Shown here: one piece after another, positions 1 to 12,533 of the stretch
Position numbering within the stretch: the first letter of the stretch is position 1
How the letters are laid out: each line of letters begins with the position of its first letter
NCBI GenBank assembly: GCA_019426215.1
Contig: CM033403.1
Location: 6,036,012 to 6,100,011 of the forward strand
DNA: 64,000 bases
Reading direction: 5' to 3'
Origin: Buddleja alternifolia
Lineage: Eukaryota > Streptophyta > Magnoliopsida > Lamiales > Scrophulariaceae
Program-made: the position numbers and the translations under genes
The notes under the pieces: model-generated
What the model saw: the letters and a program-made list of their open reading frames with translations, nothing else
Told to the model about the DNA's origin: nothing
Database searches by the model: none

Positions 1-630
1 TTTATTTAATTCTGTTCAAAAATTCAATTTTAACGAACTCGAGTTAATTTTATATCAAAATCCAATTTTAATAAAAATTAATCTCTAAATTTATTAAAAT
101 TAATTTCACTATAGAAAGAATCTAATTTAAATTCAATGTCTAACTTTAATTAACATTAGATGACATGAAATTAATATACTTTTATTAAATAAATAATATT
201 ATTTATTTTTGCATTAAAATCCAATTTTAATCAAAAACTAAATAATATATATATATATATATTTATTTAATTAATGACCCGAGTCACCCATGGGTCGACC
301 CGAGTCTGGTGGAAGCAACCCGTGTGTTGTAAAACACATGGGTGGGCTCGCCGCGCAATTGTGCAAGCCCAATTCAGCCCAATGGGTTGCGCTGCCGTTA
401 CAGCCGCCACGACGATGAGTCGGAGCTGAAATATATAATTTTTAATTTCCATCACATAAATTACATAAAATTCAACTTTTATTAATTTCTAACGAACAAA
501 AAATAAACAGAATCCTCAAGAACACAAAAAACGCGAAATCCACATATCTAATCATGAATCGATAAAAAACTATAAATCATGCATCTTTATCATATATTTA
601 CACACAGAAATTACATAAGCCAAATCCCGC
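1..630 (-). other. 5' untranslated leader of a minus-strand Ty1/copia element
   Basis: AT-rich sequence lying just inside the primer-binding site at 631-648, so by position it is the leader between PBS and gag of an element whose coding body lies left of the window. A more GC-balanced patch at about 277-425 has no recognisable protein. A short TA microsatellite lies at about 247-262. No gene is seen here on either strand. The assignment rests only on adjacency to the PBS and LTR. Confidence 0.55.
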
Positions 631-648
631 GATTTGGCTCTGATACCA
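631..648 (-). other. Primer-binding site, initiator-Met tRNA type
   Basis: The minus strand reads TGGTATCAGAGCCAAATC, the usual plant copia PBS complementary to the 3' end of initiator methionine tRNA. It lies one base from the TG...CA-bounded LTR at 650, as expected for minus-strand replication. Confidence 0.85.
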
Positions 649-649
649 C

Positions 650-2255
650 TGTTGGGGAAAAATAACCAAACACAGCGGAAACAAAATTTTAAAATTTTTG
701 GATTTTCCCATAGCAAGATCAATCCCGGGATTTTGTCGGACGTATGTATGATAGAGTAAATAATACTTTACCCGTTGTAGCAAAATGGTTGGAGAATCTC
801 ACAAATTTGAATTCTTCAACTTCTTCGCGAATAACTACGACTAAAATCTTGATAATCCGAGCAGTCCAAAAGTGCTGCCTCTAAATTGTCTCGCTGGAAA
901 AAACTTGATCAGAAAAAATCTCCTCCTTGCTTGGCTTGATGACTGACGGCTAGGGCTAGTGTGAGAGAGGAATTTTGGTTTTGTGGCTTAAGTATTAATT
1001 CTAACTTATGACCTAGGTATTAAGTAATGTGATATATTTATATCAATTAAATTAACACATTGGTTTAAATTAGCCCATTATGCACGCCTATTGGCCGTCC
1101 TTTATGGTCTTGGTGTGCCTTTTAGTGCACTAATTTGAGCTCAGTCCAATTCGTTATTTAATTTATTAATTCAATTTAATTAATTAATATAATTAAATAA
1201 TAGATAGGATATTTAATTAATTTTATTTATCCAAGAAATAACACATTAATTTAAATATAAATGAACCAATTTATTTCTTCAAAAAATTAATTGAATTTAA
1301 TTTTAAATATCCAATACTTAAAATATTACCACAAGAAATATTTCATATTCCCAAACAATTTTTCCTTTTTAAGCGTGACTCTTTAGATTCATCTATATTT
1401 AGTAATGGGAGTATTCCATTTAATATGGGTCACACCTACTCAGTCAAGTGATCCATATTGTAACCCAAAAAAGATTAAATGATTGGATCATTTTTACTTT
1501 TCCTATTGTGAATACTGTGTGAATATAAACTCTTCGTTTCCTTATCCTGGTCAAGTGAGAGTCATGGATTTTGGTCAAACTCACTAACTTGACACTATGC
1601 TATATTTATAATAAGTCCAGATCAGTTAATATTTTGGACAAAGACTTTAAGATCTAACTTGCTTACAAATACATAGGATAATTCCCCGTTCACCTTCAAA
1701 GGAATGAATCTCATCTTGGATATCAGTTAAGACTACTACTTGCCCATTAGATTGCAGTTCGAGGTTCACCCCACCAAAGGGTGAATTGGGCCTAACTACT
1801 TTAATGACAAACCTAATGGCACAAGCATATCTTCAGATTTCCCAAGTCTAGAGTTCAGACATGCCTATTACAATTTAATCAATTCTGCCATTTACTGTCA
1901 AAAAGTGAAAACCAATGTCACAGAATCGATGCAAGTTATGTTTAAGTGCCACTATCTCCATCAGTGCACCTATGATGTGAGTTCTTCACTACTTCCTAGT
2001 TATTAACGGGCACCTTTCTCGTCAAAACTCATATCATACGAGTCTTCATAATTTTCAATGCCCAATTGAAAATCATTGACTTGCAGTTTATTTTAGTACA
2101 CAAGTATCAAACTCCTCTAGTCCTTAAGAGAGCTAACTCTTGTGTTCATGGACTTATAGAAGATTACAATATATAAATGCCAATATAATAGTAAACAACT
2201 AATTGCCTTTTATTGATAGGATGTGAAACAATTATAAATTAATAATGTCCTAACA
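650..2255 (-). repeat. 5' LTR of a minus-strand Ty1/copia element (1606 bp)
   Basis: On the minus strand the LTR begins TGTTAGGACATT at 2255 and ends CCCCAACA at 650, giving canonical TG...CA ends next to the PBS. No long open frame lies inside. It shares a conserved block (1741-1800, opposite orientation) with the LTRs at 8672-10451 and 23575-25174, so these belong to one broad copia lineage. It interrupts a plus-strand copia gag at 2256. The other LTR and target duplication lie outside the window, so completeness is unknown. Confidence 0.8.
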
Positions 2256-5168
2256 TTCTCTAATCCTCTAGCGGCATTTGAGGACATTAACCTAACACTG
2301 GAGGCAACCTTGCCTAACTTGGTAAGCATGTTAAGGACTGCAGAAGCCACCATCAAAAAGCACAAGCTAGTCCTACTTGTGAGTTCTGCCCATTCTAAGG
2401 CTAAGAAGCCAAAGGAAAGGAAAGGGAAGAGTTCCCAAAAGAACCAGATGCTAAAAGCTAAAGGTGGGGTCAAGAAGGTTAAAGCCGATTAGGAAAAGGG
2501 TGAGTGTTTCCACTACGGTAAACCAGGGTAGTGGAAGAGGAACTAAATTAAAGGAGTTAAGGAAATAAAAGATAGCTTGGATAGTACACTAATGTGACAT
2601 GCTAGATTTGGACATATTTCTAAAGAAAGATTGCACAAATTGGAAAAGGAATGTGAACTCGGCCTTAAGGAAGAGGAAACCATGCCTACTTGTGAATCTT
2701 GTCTTTAAGAAAAAATGACCAAGTCACCATTTGTAGGACAAGTGGAACGCGCCACTCATCCTTTTAGAATTGATCCACTCAGATGTTTGTGGTCCTTTTA
2801 TTATGAGTACTAAAGGAAGGTGTACTTACTACATTACTTTTACCAATAATTATTAACGGTACGGATATGTGTACCTTATGATACACAAATCCGAAGCTTT
2901 TGAAAAGTTCGAAGAGTTTAGGAATGAAGTTGAAACAAAACTAAGTCATAGTATTACTACTTTTCGATCTGATCGGGGAGGAGAATAATTAAGTGACGAA
3001 CTCCTTAGTTATCTTAAATTGAATGAAATTCTTTCTCAGTGGACTTTGCCTAGAACACCACAATTGAATGGGGTGCCTAAGCGAAGGAATAGGACTTTAT
3101 TGGATGTGGTCCATTCAATGATGAGTATCACTAAAGTTCCTACATCTTTCTGAGGTTATGCCATAGAAACTGCGGCTTATCTATTAAGTAGATTGCCTTC
3201 CAAATCTGTGCCCAAAATGCCTTATGATTTATGGCATGGTAAACTAGCCTCATACAAACATCTTCGAGTATGGGGTTGTTCTGCGTATGTTAAAAGGCTA
3301 GTGGGAGAGAAGTTAGAGTTTAAGTCTAGCTTATGTAAATTTGTGGGTACCATAAATAAACTGCGGGGTACTACTTCTATGATCCATCGAAACAAAACGT
3401 GCTTGTTTCAAAGAATGCCGCCTTCTTATAGAAGAAGTTTCTATTAGATAGAAATGGCGAAATCATAGAACTTGAAGAAGTTCAAGAACCACAAATTATC
3501 TCATAAACGTTGGAAACATAAATATAAGAAAATATTGAAATAGCGAACACACCACCTCCAGGAAGATCCGAAAGGATCCGAGGGCCACCTGAGAGATATG
3601 GTCTATTACTAGAAAGTAATAAGGAGCAAATTTAAGTGGATGAAGATCCAAGAAGCTACAACAAAGCAATATGTGATATTGATTCGGGGAAGTGGAAAAG
3701 TGCCATGGAATCAGAAATGAACTTCATGTTCTCCAACAAGGTATGGACCTTGGTAGATCAACCAGAAGGTATAGTACCCATTGGTTGTAAGTGGATCTAC
3801 AAGTAAAATCTTGGAGCAAATGGAGAGGTAGTGACCTATAAAGCTAGGCTAGTGGCAAAAGGTTACACTCAAAGAGAGAGTATCGACTATGAAGAGACCT
3901 TTTCGCCAGTGGCAATACTTAAATCCATTGGGATTTTGCTTGTCATATCTGCTCATTATGATTATGAAATATGGCAGAAGGATGTGAAAACCGCCTGACT
4001 TATTGGAAACACAGAGGGAGAGATTTACATGAAACAACCAGAAGGTTTCATATCTAATGGGAGTGATCAAAAGGTTTGCGAACTCCAAAAGTCCATTTAT
4101 GGACTAAAGTAAGCATCCCGAAGTTGGAACTTTTGTTTTGATGAAACTATAAGGACGTATGGTTTTATTAAAAACAAAGATGAACCATGTGTGTATAAGA
4201 AATTCAGTGAGAGTGTAGTGACATTTTTAGTATCTTATATTGATGACATTCTACTCATTGGAAATGGTGTAGGAATGATGCAATAAAATAAAGTATGGTT
4301 ATCCAGCAAATTCTCCATGAAAGACTTAGGAGATGCATCCTACATCTTAGGGATCATAATCTATAGAGATAGATCAAGAAATATGATAGGATTGTCTTAG
4401 TCAATGTACATAGACAAAATGCTAAAGAGGTTTAGCATGGAGGAATGAAACAAAGGATTCTTGCCTATGAGTCATGTGATCCGGTATTCTCGATCAACGC
4501 GTCCTTTCGACACCACAGGAATGAGATAAGATGGCTCGCTTACCATATGCTTCTGCCTTAGGAAGTATCATGTATGCAATATTATGCAAAAGGCCTGATG
4601 TGGCTCACGCATTAAGTGTAGTGAGTCGTTTTCAGTCCGACCTAGGCGAGATACACTGGATAGCCGTGAAAACAGTCCTCAAGTACTTGAGAAGAACTAA
4701 GGATTTGTTTTTGATATATGGCGGTGGGGAAATGAAACTAGAAGGGTTCACTGACACTAGTTTCCAACCTGAGGTGGATGATTTGAAATGAATGTTGGAG
4801 TTTGTATTCACCCTGAATGGTGGAGCAGTAAGTTGGAAGAGTTCCAAACAGAAAACAACTGCGGGTTTCACAACCGAGACTGAATACATAGTTGTATCTG
4901 ATGCAGCAAAGGAAGTTGTTTGGATTAGTAACTTCATCCAAGGGTTGGGTGTAGTCCCTAGCATTGTCGATCAAGTACCTCTGTACAATGAAAATAATGG
5001 CGCCCTTGCTCAAGAAAAGGAGCCGAGGTATCATCAAAGATCCAAACACAAAGAGAAATGATACCATGTGATCTGGGAGATCATTGGTAAAGTCAAATGC
5101 TAGTTGTAAGTTCTGAAAGTTTTTTTTAATATATATCTTGCTCCCCCATTCTAATCGGATGATATCCA
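2256..5168 (+). pseudogene. Decayed Ty1/copia gag-pol polyprotein remnant
   Basis: Translated pieces appear in copia order. The gag end carries TLPNLVSMLRTAEATIKK and a broken zinc knuckle near 2500-2545. A pre-integrase segment (HARFGHISKERLHKL, about 2600) follows, then an integrase core with an intact TPQLNGV-like region near 3050. Reverse transcriptase runs from about 3640 with YIDDILLIG near 4230, and RNase H from about 4510 to 5080. Numerous stops (for example tga at 3151-3153) and frameshifts make it non-functional. The aspartic protease expected between zinc knuckle and pre-integrase is not seen; only about 60 bases separate them, so an internal deletion is likely. The N-terminal gag is missing because the LTR at 650-2255 inserted here. 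Family assignment is firm; exact edges are not. Confidence 0.85.
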
Positions 5169-6190
5169 TGTTAGAATAGTGCCTTGCAATCCAATCACAG
5201 ATTGGCTTTCTTTATCTACTCTTGTAATAAATCATTTCGTTTTACATTCTATTAGTAAAAGGCATTTCTTCATCTTATGTTTATATTATTTATAACTATA
5301 TGATGAAGTCCCTAGAATTCACACATAGCTATGGGACTTGATATTTCATTGGATGGATATCATAAAACAAGTCTCTATCGCTGTGATTTCTAAATATCAT
5401 CCAAGTAATAGAATTATCAAGATGGGACATTGATTATTCGGATAGACTTGCACATATGATGCACACTCTTAATTAGAGATGTCTCGTTTTATAGACATTA
5501 GTGTAGTTGACACAAATGCACATACGCGGATGCTTGTTGAGAACAGTTCACTGATCACCCTTACTGAAACCTCCTAAATTGGAATTATTTCTATATATGT
5601 CAAATTTGGAGTTTCTTAATCACGATAGTGCAAGATTGATTCTTTGACTTGAGTCATCACAGTAATCTTGTATATTGACTCACTGCATTTTGACTTCTAT
5701 GCCAGTTCTTTTACAAGGACACATATGGACGAGTGATTGGGTGTAGTGACTTGTATATGGAGGTTGGTGTTAACAACAAAGGATCCATCACTGCTCTAGA
5801 TGAACAAGTGAATTTTCTATAATATTCAAAGTGGTTTGACTAAGTTAGTCCTTGTCCAAGGCATGTAAGTAATTAATTAAGAAATGAGTTTCTTGAATTA
5901 ATTAATCACTAATCAAACACACTTGAATTATTAAGGTTGAATTTACAAGGATCTCGACCAATAGGATTCCTCGATCCTTAATTCAATTGAAAAATTTGAT
6001 GATGGAAAAATCGCACTTGCATGGAATGCGCAACTGAAAAGGTTCACTTTGAATCACCATATCTAGGTCTTCAAGATAAGTAGCTAGAAATTTTTCTTTG
6101 ATTTGTGGGTATCTTATATTTAATGGACATTAAATAATAAGATGGTTAACTAAAAGTGTTTAATTAATCAAGACAATTTAATTGTCCAAT
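5169..6190 (+). repeat. 3' LTR (partial) of the plus-strand copia remnant
   Basis: Begins TGTTAGAATAGTGCC, a copia-type LTR start, about 100 bases after the RNase H end at 5080. It has no coding potential and resembles in style the LTR starting at 8672 (TGTTAGGATTATGCC). The right edge is uncertain: minus-strand copia integrase sequence is recognisable from about 6190, so this LTR is truncated or rearranged there. Confidence 0.6.
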
Positions 6191-7775
6191 TTCTCCATAT
6201 CTCATATGGAGTCTTGGGAACAAACTTAGAGGGATATCTGTTTAAGACGTGTACAACAGTAAGGAGTGCATGACCCCACAGTGAAATAGGTAAGTCAGTG
6301 TAGCTAAGCATGGAACAAACCATGTCCAACCTAGTATGGTTCCTTTGCTCAACTACCCCATTTAACTGTGGTGTCGCTGGAGGTATAAGTTGTAGTACTA
6401 TGCCATTTTCTCTGAGGTACTCATAAAACTCCACCCTCGTATATTCTCCTCCTCGGTCTGATCGGAGAGCCTTTATATGTTGCCCAGTTTGTTTTTCCAC
6501 TAAAACCTTGAATTCTTTGAATCTCTTAATGGATTCAGACTTATGGTTCATTAAATATATTAGACCATACCTAAAGTGGTCATTAGCAAATCTGAAGAAG
6601 TAATGAAAAAGCTCCATAAGCCATTTCACCAAATGGCCCACAAACATCAGCATGCACTAAGCTAAGACTTGGTGCAACAATAAAATGGAAAATCTAATCA
6701 TGTTTAACTAAAATGGAAATTGAAATAATGTTCTTAAGCCCTTTGGGCAAAACTAAAACATTCTCCAAAAACAATAAATGTCAAGAAAGTAAAATTAATC
6801 AGGTAGACCCAATTCCAATAGCTGCTACACTCTGCCCGCTACCTACTTTAATCTTCACCTCATCAAGCTCAGTTTCTTACTTCGTTCCAAATCCTAATTC
6901 ACACAAAATATATGAGTATTAGCTCCTGAATCAAGAATCCAAGAAATGGAAAAGATGGTCATAGAACAATTATTTTCAAAAACATAAAGTTCCATACCTT
7001 GCGCGCCTTGGTTCATATTTGGACAGCTCCTTGTCCATTGGCCTAACTCACCGCAGTACAGGAACTTATCCGCATACTTTGCCCTTTTGTTTCTCCTTCG
7101 CTGCATATTATTTTGAGTTCTCTGGATGCTTTTGCTTGGCAATTGCTATCATTATTTCTTTGTTCATCCAATGAATTAGGAACAATGAAAACAAACGGAT
7201 CCTTCTTCTTATCCGACCTTATTTGATTTTGAGCAATTTTAAGTTTATCCATCAGCCCAGGTACTGAACCTTTAATAGAAGAAATCAGGGAGTGACTGTA
7301 GAGGTCAACTTGAAGATGAAGATCCATTTAGAAATCTAAATACTTAAGTTTTTCTATCTTGGTCATCATTTTGAAAACATGTTCTCCTACATCCTCATTT
7401 TCAGTCATTTCAGTTCTAAAGAGCTCTCTTGATATAAAATATCTAGTTGTCCTACCGCGCTCTCCGAACTCATCTAGATGGAGCATAATATTTCTTGCAT
7501 TATCCATCTTTTCATGAGATCTCTGCAATTCAATGCACATGGAGCTTAAGATGTACGCTCTTGCTCTGTGGTTGTCGCAACACCAATCCAAGCGAGCCAT
7601 GCGGACCTCATCACCCTCATCTCTATTAGGAATGGGAGGATGACCAATCTCCAACATACATTTGACGGATTCACTACTAAGGACCATCCTTAATTTTTTG
7701 AGTCATTCTATGTAATTGGGTCCAGTAAGAATGGTATTCTCAAGAAAATTTAACAGTGGTTTGGGAGTCTTATTG
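6190..7775 (-). pseudogene. Truncated Ty1/copia gag-protease-integrase remnant
   Basis: Reading right to left: gag from about 7775 (LTGPNYIEW region, interrupted by a stop where a Trp is usual), gag core with MLHLDEFGERGRTTRYF at 7690-7330, and a degenerate zinc knuckle near 7035-7075 in which the usual His is Gln (CGELGQWTRSC). The protease motif WILDSGANTH lies at about 6914-6944. Integrase core motifs are at 6653-6190 ([35 protein letters not shown]). Sequence stops just after the integrase; reverse transcriptase and RNase H are absent, so the element is 3'-truncated at its junction with the LTR fragment on the left. Several frameshifts separate the segments. Confidence 0.85.
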
Positions 7776-8671
7776 TTCGAGAAAGATATAACAAAAAATA
7801 ACTGCAGAAAATAAACCAGGCTTTATTAGATTGTTGTAATTAAACTATCCAAGTTAAATCAAGGACTTAAAAGTTAGACGTGGCTCCCACTATATTTTTC
7901 GAGATCTACACTCCCACTGTAGAAGTCGGAAATGATCGTTGTTCATTGCGTCGTAGTGGTGATTGATTTCTTTAATTGATTCAGTGGATGGAAACCCTTT
8001 GACGATATATAGTCCACATCTATTAAAGCGATGTCTAACATCAATCTATCCAATAGATGATTCAATCTTCTTGTCCCATAATCCACTAAACCGCAACCCT
8101 TTAACGATATATAGGTTCGTGGATTATCTAAGTTCATTCCCAATAACACCTTTTAATCCAACATTTGAATTTCACCTTGCAACTCTTTAATGATATTTGG
8201 GGTGAAATATGTTTCGATTAAGGCATCTAATGCACCTGATAAAATTTCAAAATTATATCCAACTACATGACCCCCACTTAATGGAATGATACCACATATC
8301 AGACATAATTCTAAATTTTATTAAGTTTAGTGGAGAGAGAGGACGCCCAGTGACCTTTACTAATTTAATATAATTTAATTTTGGGAGAATTGAGTTCTCG
8401 ACGTTGAATTAGGTCTCACTTTGCACATTATCAATTTATAAAGCGCAGGATTAGATCATACATGAAACATACATCTAATGTAACATGCAAAACATTTCTA
8501 AAACTACACAACACGCATACTCAAGGACTTTTCTAGAGGGCTCAAGCCAATAGGTCATCAAAAGGAAAATGAAAAAGGTACTCTAGTCTTCTTGGGCTCC
8601 AAGTTCCTTCCTTTTGGATCATTTTCTTCTTCAAGGCCTAATCTAATTCTAGCTGTTACATAAGAGGAACT
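7776..8671. other. Unassigned segment, probably copia leader, with short imperfect repeats
   Basis: No convincing gene. A motif close to AACCCTTTAACGATATATA recurs at about 7992, 8094 and, more weakly, 8180. By position this could be the leader and gag-proximal region of the minus-strand copia remnant on its left, but no LTR or convincing PBS was found to its right before the plus-strand LTR at 8672. A TGATACCA string near 8288 is not next to an LTR end. Confidence 0.35.
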
Positions 8672-10451
8672 TGTTAGGATTATGCCCTCGGATGCCATAG
8701 AGGATAGAATGATAGGGCGTCTTTATTGTAATGAACTTATTTATCATTTACAATTAAAGGCATTGTTTAGTTTTCACTTAAATCTTGTCTGCATCTATAA
8801 GTAGTGTAATGTCCATGTTTTCAGTGCAATCTCTCTACTTCATGTGGGATAGAAAGATTGGCAATAGAGACATTCATCTTAATTACTTAAACTCGTTTGC
8901 AAGTAATATGAAGTCTTTAATGGATAAATAAAGACTTAGAACACTTGTACAATCTTAGCTTTGACACGGGAGTGCCAGTCGAACACCATGTGATGGTGGG
9001 AGCTTAGGACTGTAGGCACATTAGTGGACCTGATATGCTCGAACACGACTCACATCGATTTTGTCACATGGGTTTTCACTCTATGACTGCCCATTACAAA
9101 ACTGATTATGCACAATAGGTATAAGTGAACCTTTGACCTGAAGTATCAAGCTGAAGATACACTTGTGACGTCAAGTCTGTCACTAGAGTAGTTAGACCCA
9201 ATTCACCCGTTGGTGGGTCGACCTCAAAATGCGGCTTGATGGGCAAGTGGTAGTCTTAGCTGATAACTAATATGGGATTTGCTCTCTCATAAGTGAATGA
9301 GAAAGTATCCTATGTGATTATAGATAAGAGAGATCAAAGTCTTTAATCAAAGCAAAAGAGACGATTGTGCGAGACACTAAATCGAACTCAATGATCTTGT
9401 AGTATTATAATTAATACATATAGTCAAATCCAGTGAGTTTGACATAACTATGACTCTCACTTGAATGGGACACGTTAACAAAGGATTTATACTTATACGG
9501 TATTTACGATTGGAAGGTTGTGGAATGATCCAATCGTTCGATCTCGTTTAGGCTACGAAGTAGGCCATGTGACTGGCTAGGTGTTACCCACTTTCTTTGG
9601 ATTCCTCTCATTGCCAAACGAAACGAACCTCAAGAGTCGCACTAAAGGATTGATAAAGAAAAATAAAAAGATTTTCTATTTTATTCTGGGAGATTTAATT
9701 TATGGGATAAATTAAATAATTAATTAATTATTCGTTAGATGAGATAATTAATTATAAAGATAAGACTAATTATTAATTAATTTCTCAAGGAAATAAATTA
9801 ATAAATTAATTTATCTAATTAATTTGGTTATTTAATTAATTAATTTATTTATTGAATATAATAAATTATTAATTAAATAGATAATTGATTAAAACAAAAG
9901 ATGAGGCGGGCCATGTGGCCGCGGGGGGGGGGGGGGGGGGGGGGGGGGTCCATTTGGACACCTCCTAGGGCTAAGTTGGGTGTCCACTTAGATGCCCAAT
10001 ATGGATTCCATTTTTTTGTCTTGGTCAATAAGTCAAGTGATATTAGAGGACTTTTGACCTAGATGAGATACAAGTTTTCATACAACTCTCCTAGAAAGAA
10101 AAGAAAAACTCGTCTCTCTCCCTTACACACTCTAGCCATTGGTCTCCAAGGGAAAAGAAGGGATTTTTCGTCAAATCAATCCGCGTGATTATTTAGAGGC
10201 AACGTATTTTCGTTGTTTGGATCAAGAATTCGAGAAAGCTTCAAAGGATTCATGAAGATTGGATTGCACATTTCTTGGAGATTTGAAGCTTTGACGTATT
10301 CGAAATTTTTGAAGGAGGAATTAGTTCTTCAAGCACTTCGCTTCAACGGATAAGTCATTATTCGTTTTAGTGTTTACATTATGCAATATACAATCACTTT
10401 GGGATTTAATTTGAAAACCTTCCGCTGCACAATTTTTTGCGTAACCCAACA
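8672..10451 (+). repeat. 5' LTR of a plus-strand Ty1/copia element (1780 bp)
   Basis: Starts TGTTAGGATTATGCC and ends CCCAACA directly before a tRNA-Met PBS, so the boundaries are well supported. It is related to the solo LTR at 23575-25174: starts, ends and an internal block (9191-9250 against 24098-24168) match closely. A 26-base G homopolymer lies at 9923-9948. Coding sequence of this element was not found to the right, where a degenerate tandem repeat and then a gypsy LTR follow, so only the LTR and perhaps 280 bp of leader survive. Confidence 0.8.
9923..9948. repeat. 26-base poly-G homopolymer inside a copia LTR
   Basis: An uninterrupted run of 26 G in an otherwise AT-rich LTR, after the GC-rich stretch at 9905-9922. 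The related LTR at 23575-25174 has no such run at the corresponding place. It may be real, with G-quadruplex potential, or an artefact of base calling. Confidence 0.9.
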
Positions 10452-10452
10452 G

Positions 10453-10464
10453 TGGTATCAGAGC
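10453..10464 (+). other. Primer-binding site, initiator-Met tRNA type
   Basis: TGGTATCAGAGC one base after the LTR end at 10451; the standard plant copia PBS. It shows that the LTR at 8672-10451 is a 5' LTR rather than a solo LTR. Confidence 0.85.
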
Positions 10465-10734
10465 CAATCTCTGATCTGCATATTTGATCAAAATTATGTG
10501 ATTTTTGATATGCGTATTATGTGTTTTTGAAGCATGAGTTTATGCGTTCTTAAATCTGCGTTTTTATGGTTTTTAGCCCAGAATTTGATTTTTTATGTTT
10601 ATTATAAATTTGGGTATTTTTTGATATGAGAAAAAATAAAAAAACGAGAAAAATATTTAATTGTGTTTGAATTTTGGATTGGACTACTATATTAAAGGCT
10701 AATGTTGTCAATTTGCGCCCTTTTGTGACTGAAT
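10465..10734 (+). other. Copia leader sequence, non-coding
   Basis: AT- and T-rich sequence after the PBS, similar in style to the leader at 1-630. No open frame of interest. Confidence 0.4.
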
Positions 10735-11826
10735 TCGGGGGCGAGACTATTAAACCGTGGTAGAATGAAGTCCTATATTTATTAGTTGTAGAATCAATCA
10801 TCGTCGCTTGTTGAAATACAAAAATTAGTATTATTAAAGTCAACGCTGTTTTCCACTATTTATAGTGATCAAATGAATTGTTGGATCTAAGTTTATCACT
10901 TTGATTTCTTCACACATGAATCTATTTCAGAAAATAATAAAACTCAATCCAGCTAATTATAATCTTTTAAAATTCCATTCTTCAGCATACTAATGCAAAC
11001 AAAGTATTAAATCAAGTGTAGTAAAATTTGTACAAGGATGTTGTACCTTTTTTCACAAATGCGCTACACTATAACCTGTGATACAGATCATTTGTTGCTG
11101 GGGTATTCCTTGTCCATAAATATGGTAATCTTTCAAAAAAGTGTGAAAATCATTTTTGGTTATTTAAGAGTCAATAGACCATGATAGTATGAAATCTTAT
11201 ACTTACTAGTTTAGAATCATGAATCACCGCATGTTATGATGTTTTAAAATGAACTAGAGTTATAAAAGTCAATTTTGTTTTGCACTATTAGTAATGATCA
11301 CATTACTTGATTTTGAGTTGATGCTTTTGTAACTTTCTCATATGTGTCTATTTAGTCTAGCTATTTACAATGTTTTAGAGTTGCATTACACAACATTTTG
11401 ATGCAAATTAGATATTGAATCTTGCGTTGTATAATTTGTCCAAGAATGCTGTAATCTTTATTCGCCAAAGTAGTGCTCTTTTATTTATAAAGTGCTACAA
11501 TCCCTTTGTTGTTGCAGACTTGTAGTACTCGTGTTGATAAATGCGAGAACCATTTAGAAAGTGTCATTTTTTGTTGTTTTTGATTGTTTAAATTTCATTG
11601 GACCATGCTCCTATGAATCCTACACTTATTAGTTATTACTATAGTCATCACAATCACTTGTTGAAATAATTGTTGTTTAATAAAGCTACGATGACATGAC
11701 TCGTAGGTTATGAGTTGGTAATTTTGAGATATTCATATACATGAATCTATTTAGTCTAATAAAACGCAGTTTTGCTATTTATAATGTCTTATAGTTACAT
11801 TGCACTAATATATATTGATGGAGATA
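10735..11826. repeat. Degenerate tandem repeat, period about 425 bp, about 2.6 copies
   Basis: Three diverged copies can be aligned by eye. The marker phrase resembling 'tgaa(g/a)tccta(t/c)a(c/t)ttattag' occurs at about 10762, 11186 and 11612, spacings of 424 and 426. Further shared landmarks recur in order: a 'caatcacttgttgaaata'-like string, 'cactattta/agtgatca', 'tgaatctatttagt' and 'ttgtacaaggatgttgta'. The copies are strongly diverged. No protein and no match to the neighbouring LTRs was seen. It could be an old satellite or an internal repeat of an unrecognised element. Confidence 0.65.
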
Positions 11827-11892
11827 GGTAATAAAAGGAGAATTACAATATTGGTATCATAGGATATGGGTCATTACAACATTAGGACCAAT

Positions 11893-12327
11893 GAAAGGTA
11901 TAGAGGTATATATATAGAGTATGAAGGAGGGCTTGAGTGCAATTTCTTATTCATTCTTTTATTTGCCCATTTCTCCCCGTTTTTGTTTTCTTTTTCAAGA
12001 TGCACACATAACATAAGTATTTTTCTACACATAGGATGCATGGTTTAAGTCCTACAACACACAAAATATTTTATAATAAAAGTCTATTTACAAATTTTTG
12101 AAGCAACAATTAGTTGTGCAAGCAAGTAACAAAATTCATATAGTCAAGTATTGATTTCTAGAATAGAATGACTTACAAAAATCAAGTATTTCCAAAACGT
12201 AAATTTGCAAGAAAATATAATTCTTACTCTTCTACTCCATTTTTAATTTTTCATTCTTATTTAAATTGTGTACGCATATATATATCTATACACATAAAAT
12301 GTATGCTTTAAAACCTTAGGCATCACA
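11893..12327 (-). repeat. Gypsy LTR fragment (left, 3' LTR)
   Basis: On the minus strand it starts TGTGATGCC at 12327, right after a polypurine tract. 11893-12240 is near-identical to 51719-52054 inside the right LTR, including the gtatatatatagag string that could be the TATA region on the minus strand. Left of 11893 the similarity stops. Judged from the right LTR, the full LTR would be about 2.9 kb, so this copy is a fragment. Confidence 0.75.
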
Positions 12328-12533
12328 CTCCACCCCCCTTAAAAGAATTTGGTCCCCAAATTCTAACCTGGGTTATTAAAGAGTTCTGGATAGCGTTTTC
12401 TCATTCCTTCCTCTCGCTCCCAAGTTGCTTCTTCCACCTTTTGATTCCTCTACAAGACCTTCACCAATGGAATCCTTTTCTAACAGAGTTCTTGTATCTT
12501 TTGGTCTAGGATTTGGATGGGTTGTTCTTCAAA
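12328..12533 (-). pseudogene. Gypsy pol C-terminus with chromodomain-type tail, cut by the CACTA insertion
   Basis: The minus strand encodes, in order, EEQPIQILDQKIQEL at the right edge and VEEATWEREEGMRKRYPELF ending near 12370. This is the C-terminal tail typical of chromodomain-bearing integrases. The frame is interrupted between these two pieces. The upstream half of the reading frame resumes on the far side of the CACTA element at 22017-22200 (IHNIFHVSQLKKYHPDP). The purine-rich tract next to the LTR at 12328-12345 serves as PPT. Confidence 0.85.

Noticed and set aside
267..455. Minus-strand 62-residue open frame in the left leader.
   Set aside because: No family resemblance, lies in the untranslated leader of a copia element.
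8281..8300. TGATACCA string that could be a minus-strand PBS.
   Set aside because: No LTR end with TG or CA lies beside it and no LTR is seen to its right before 8672.
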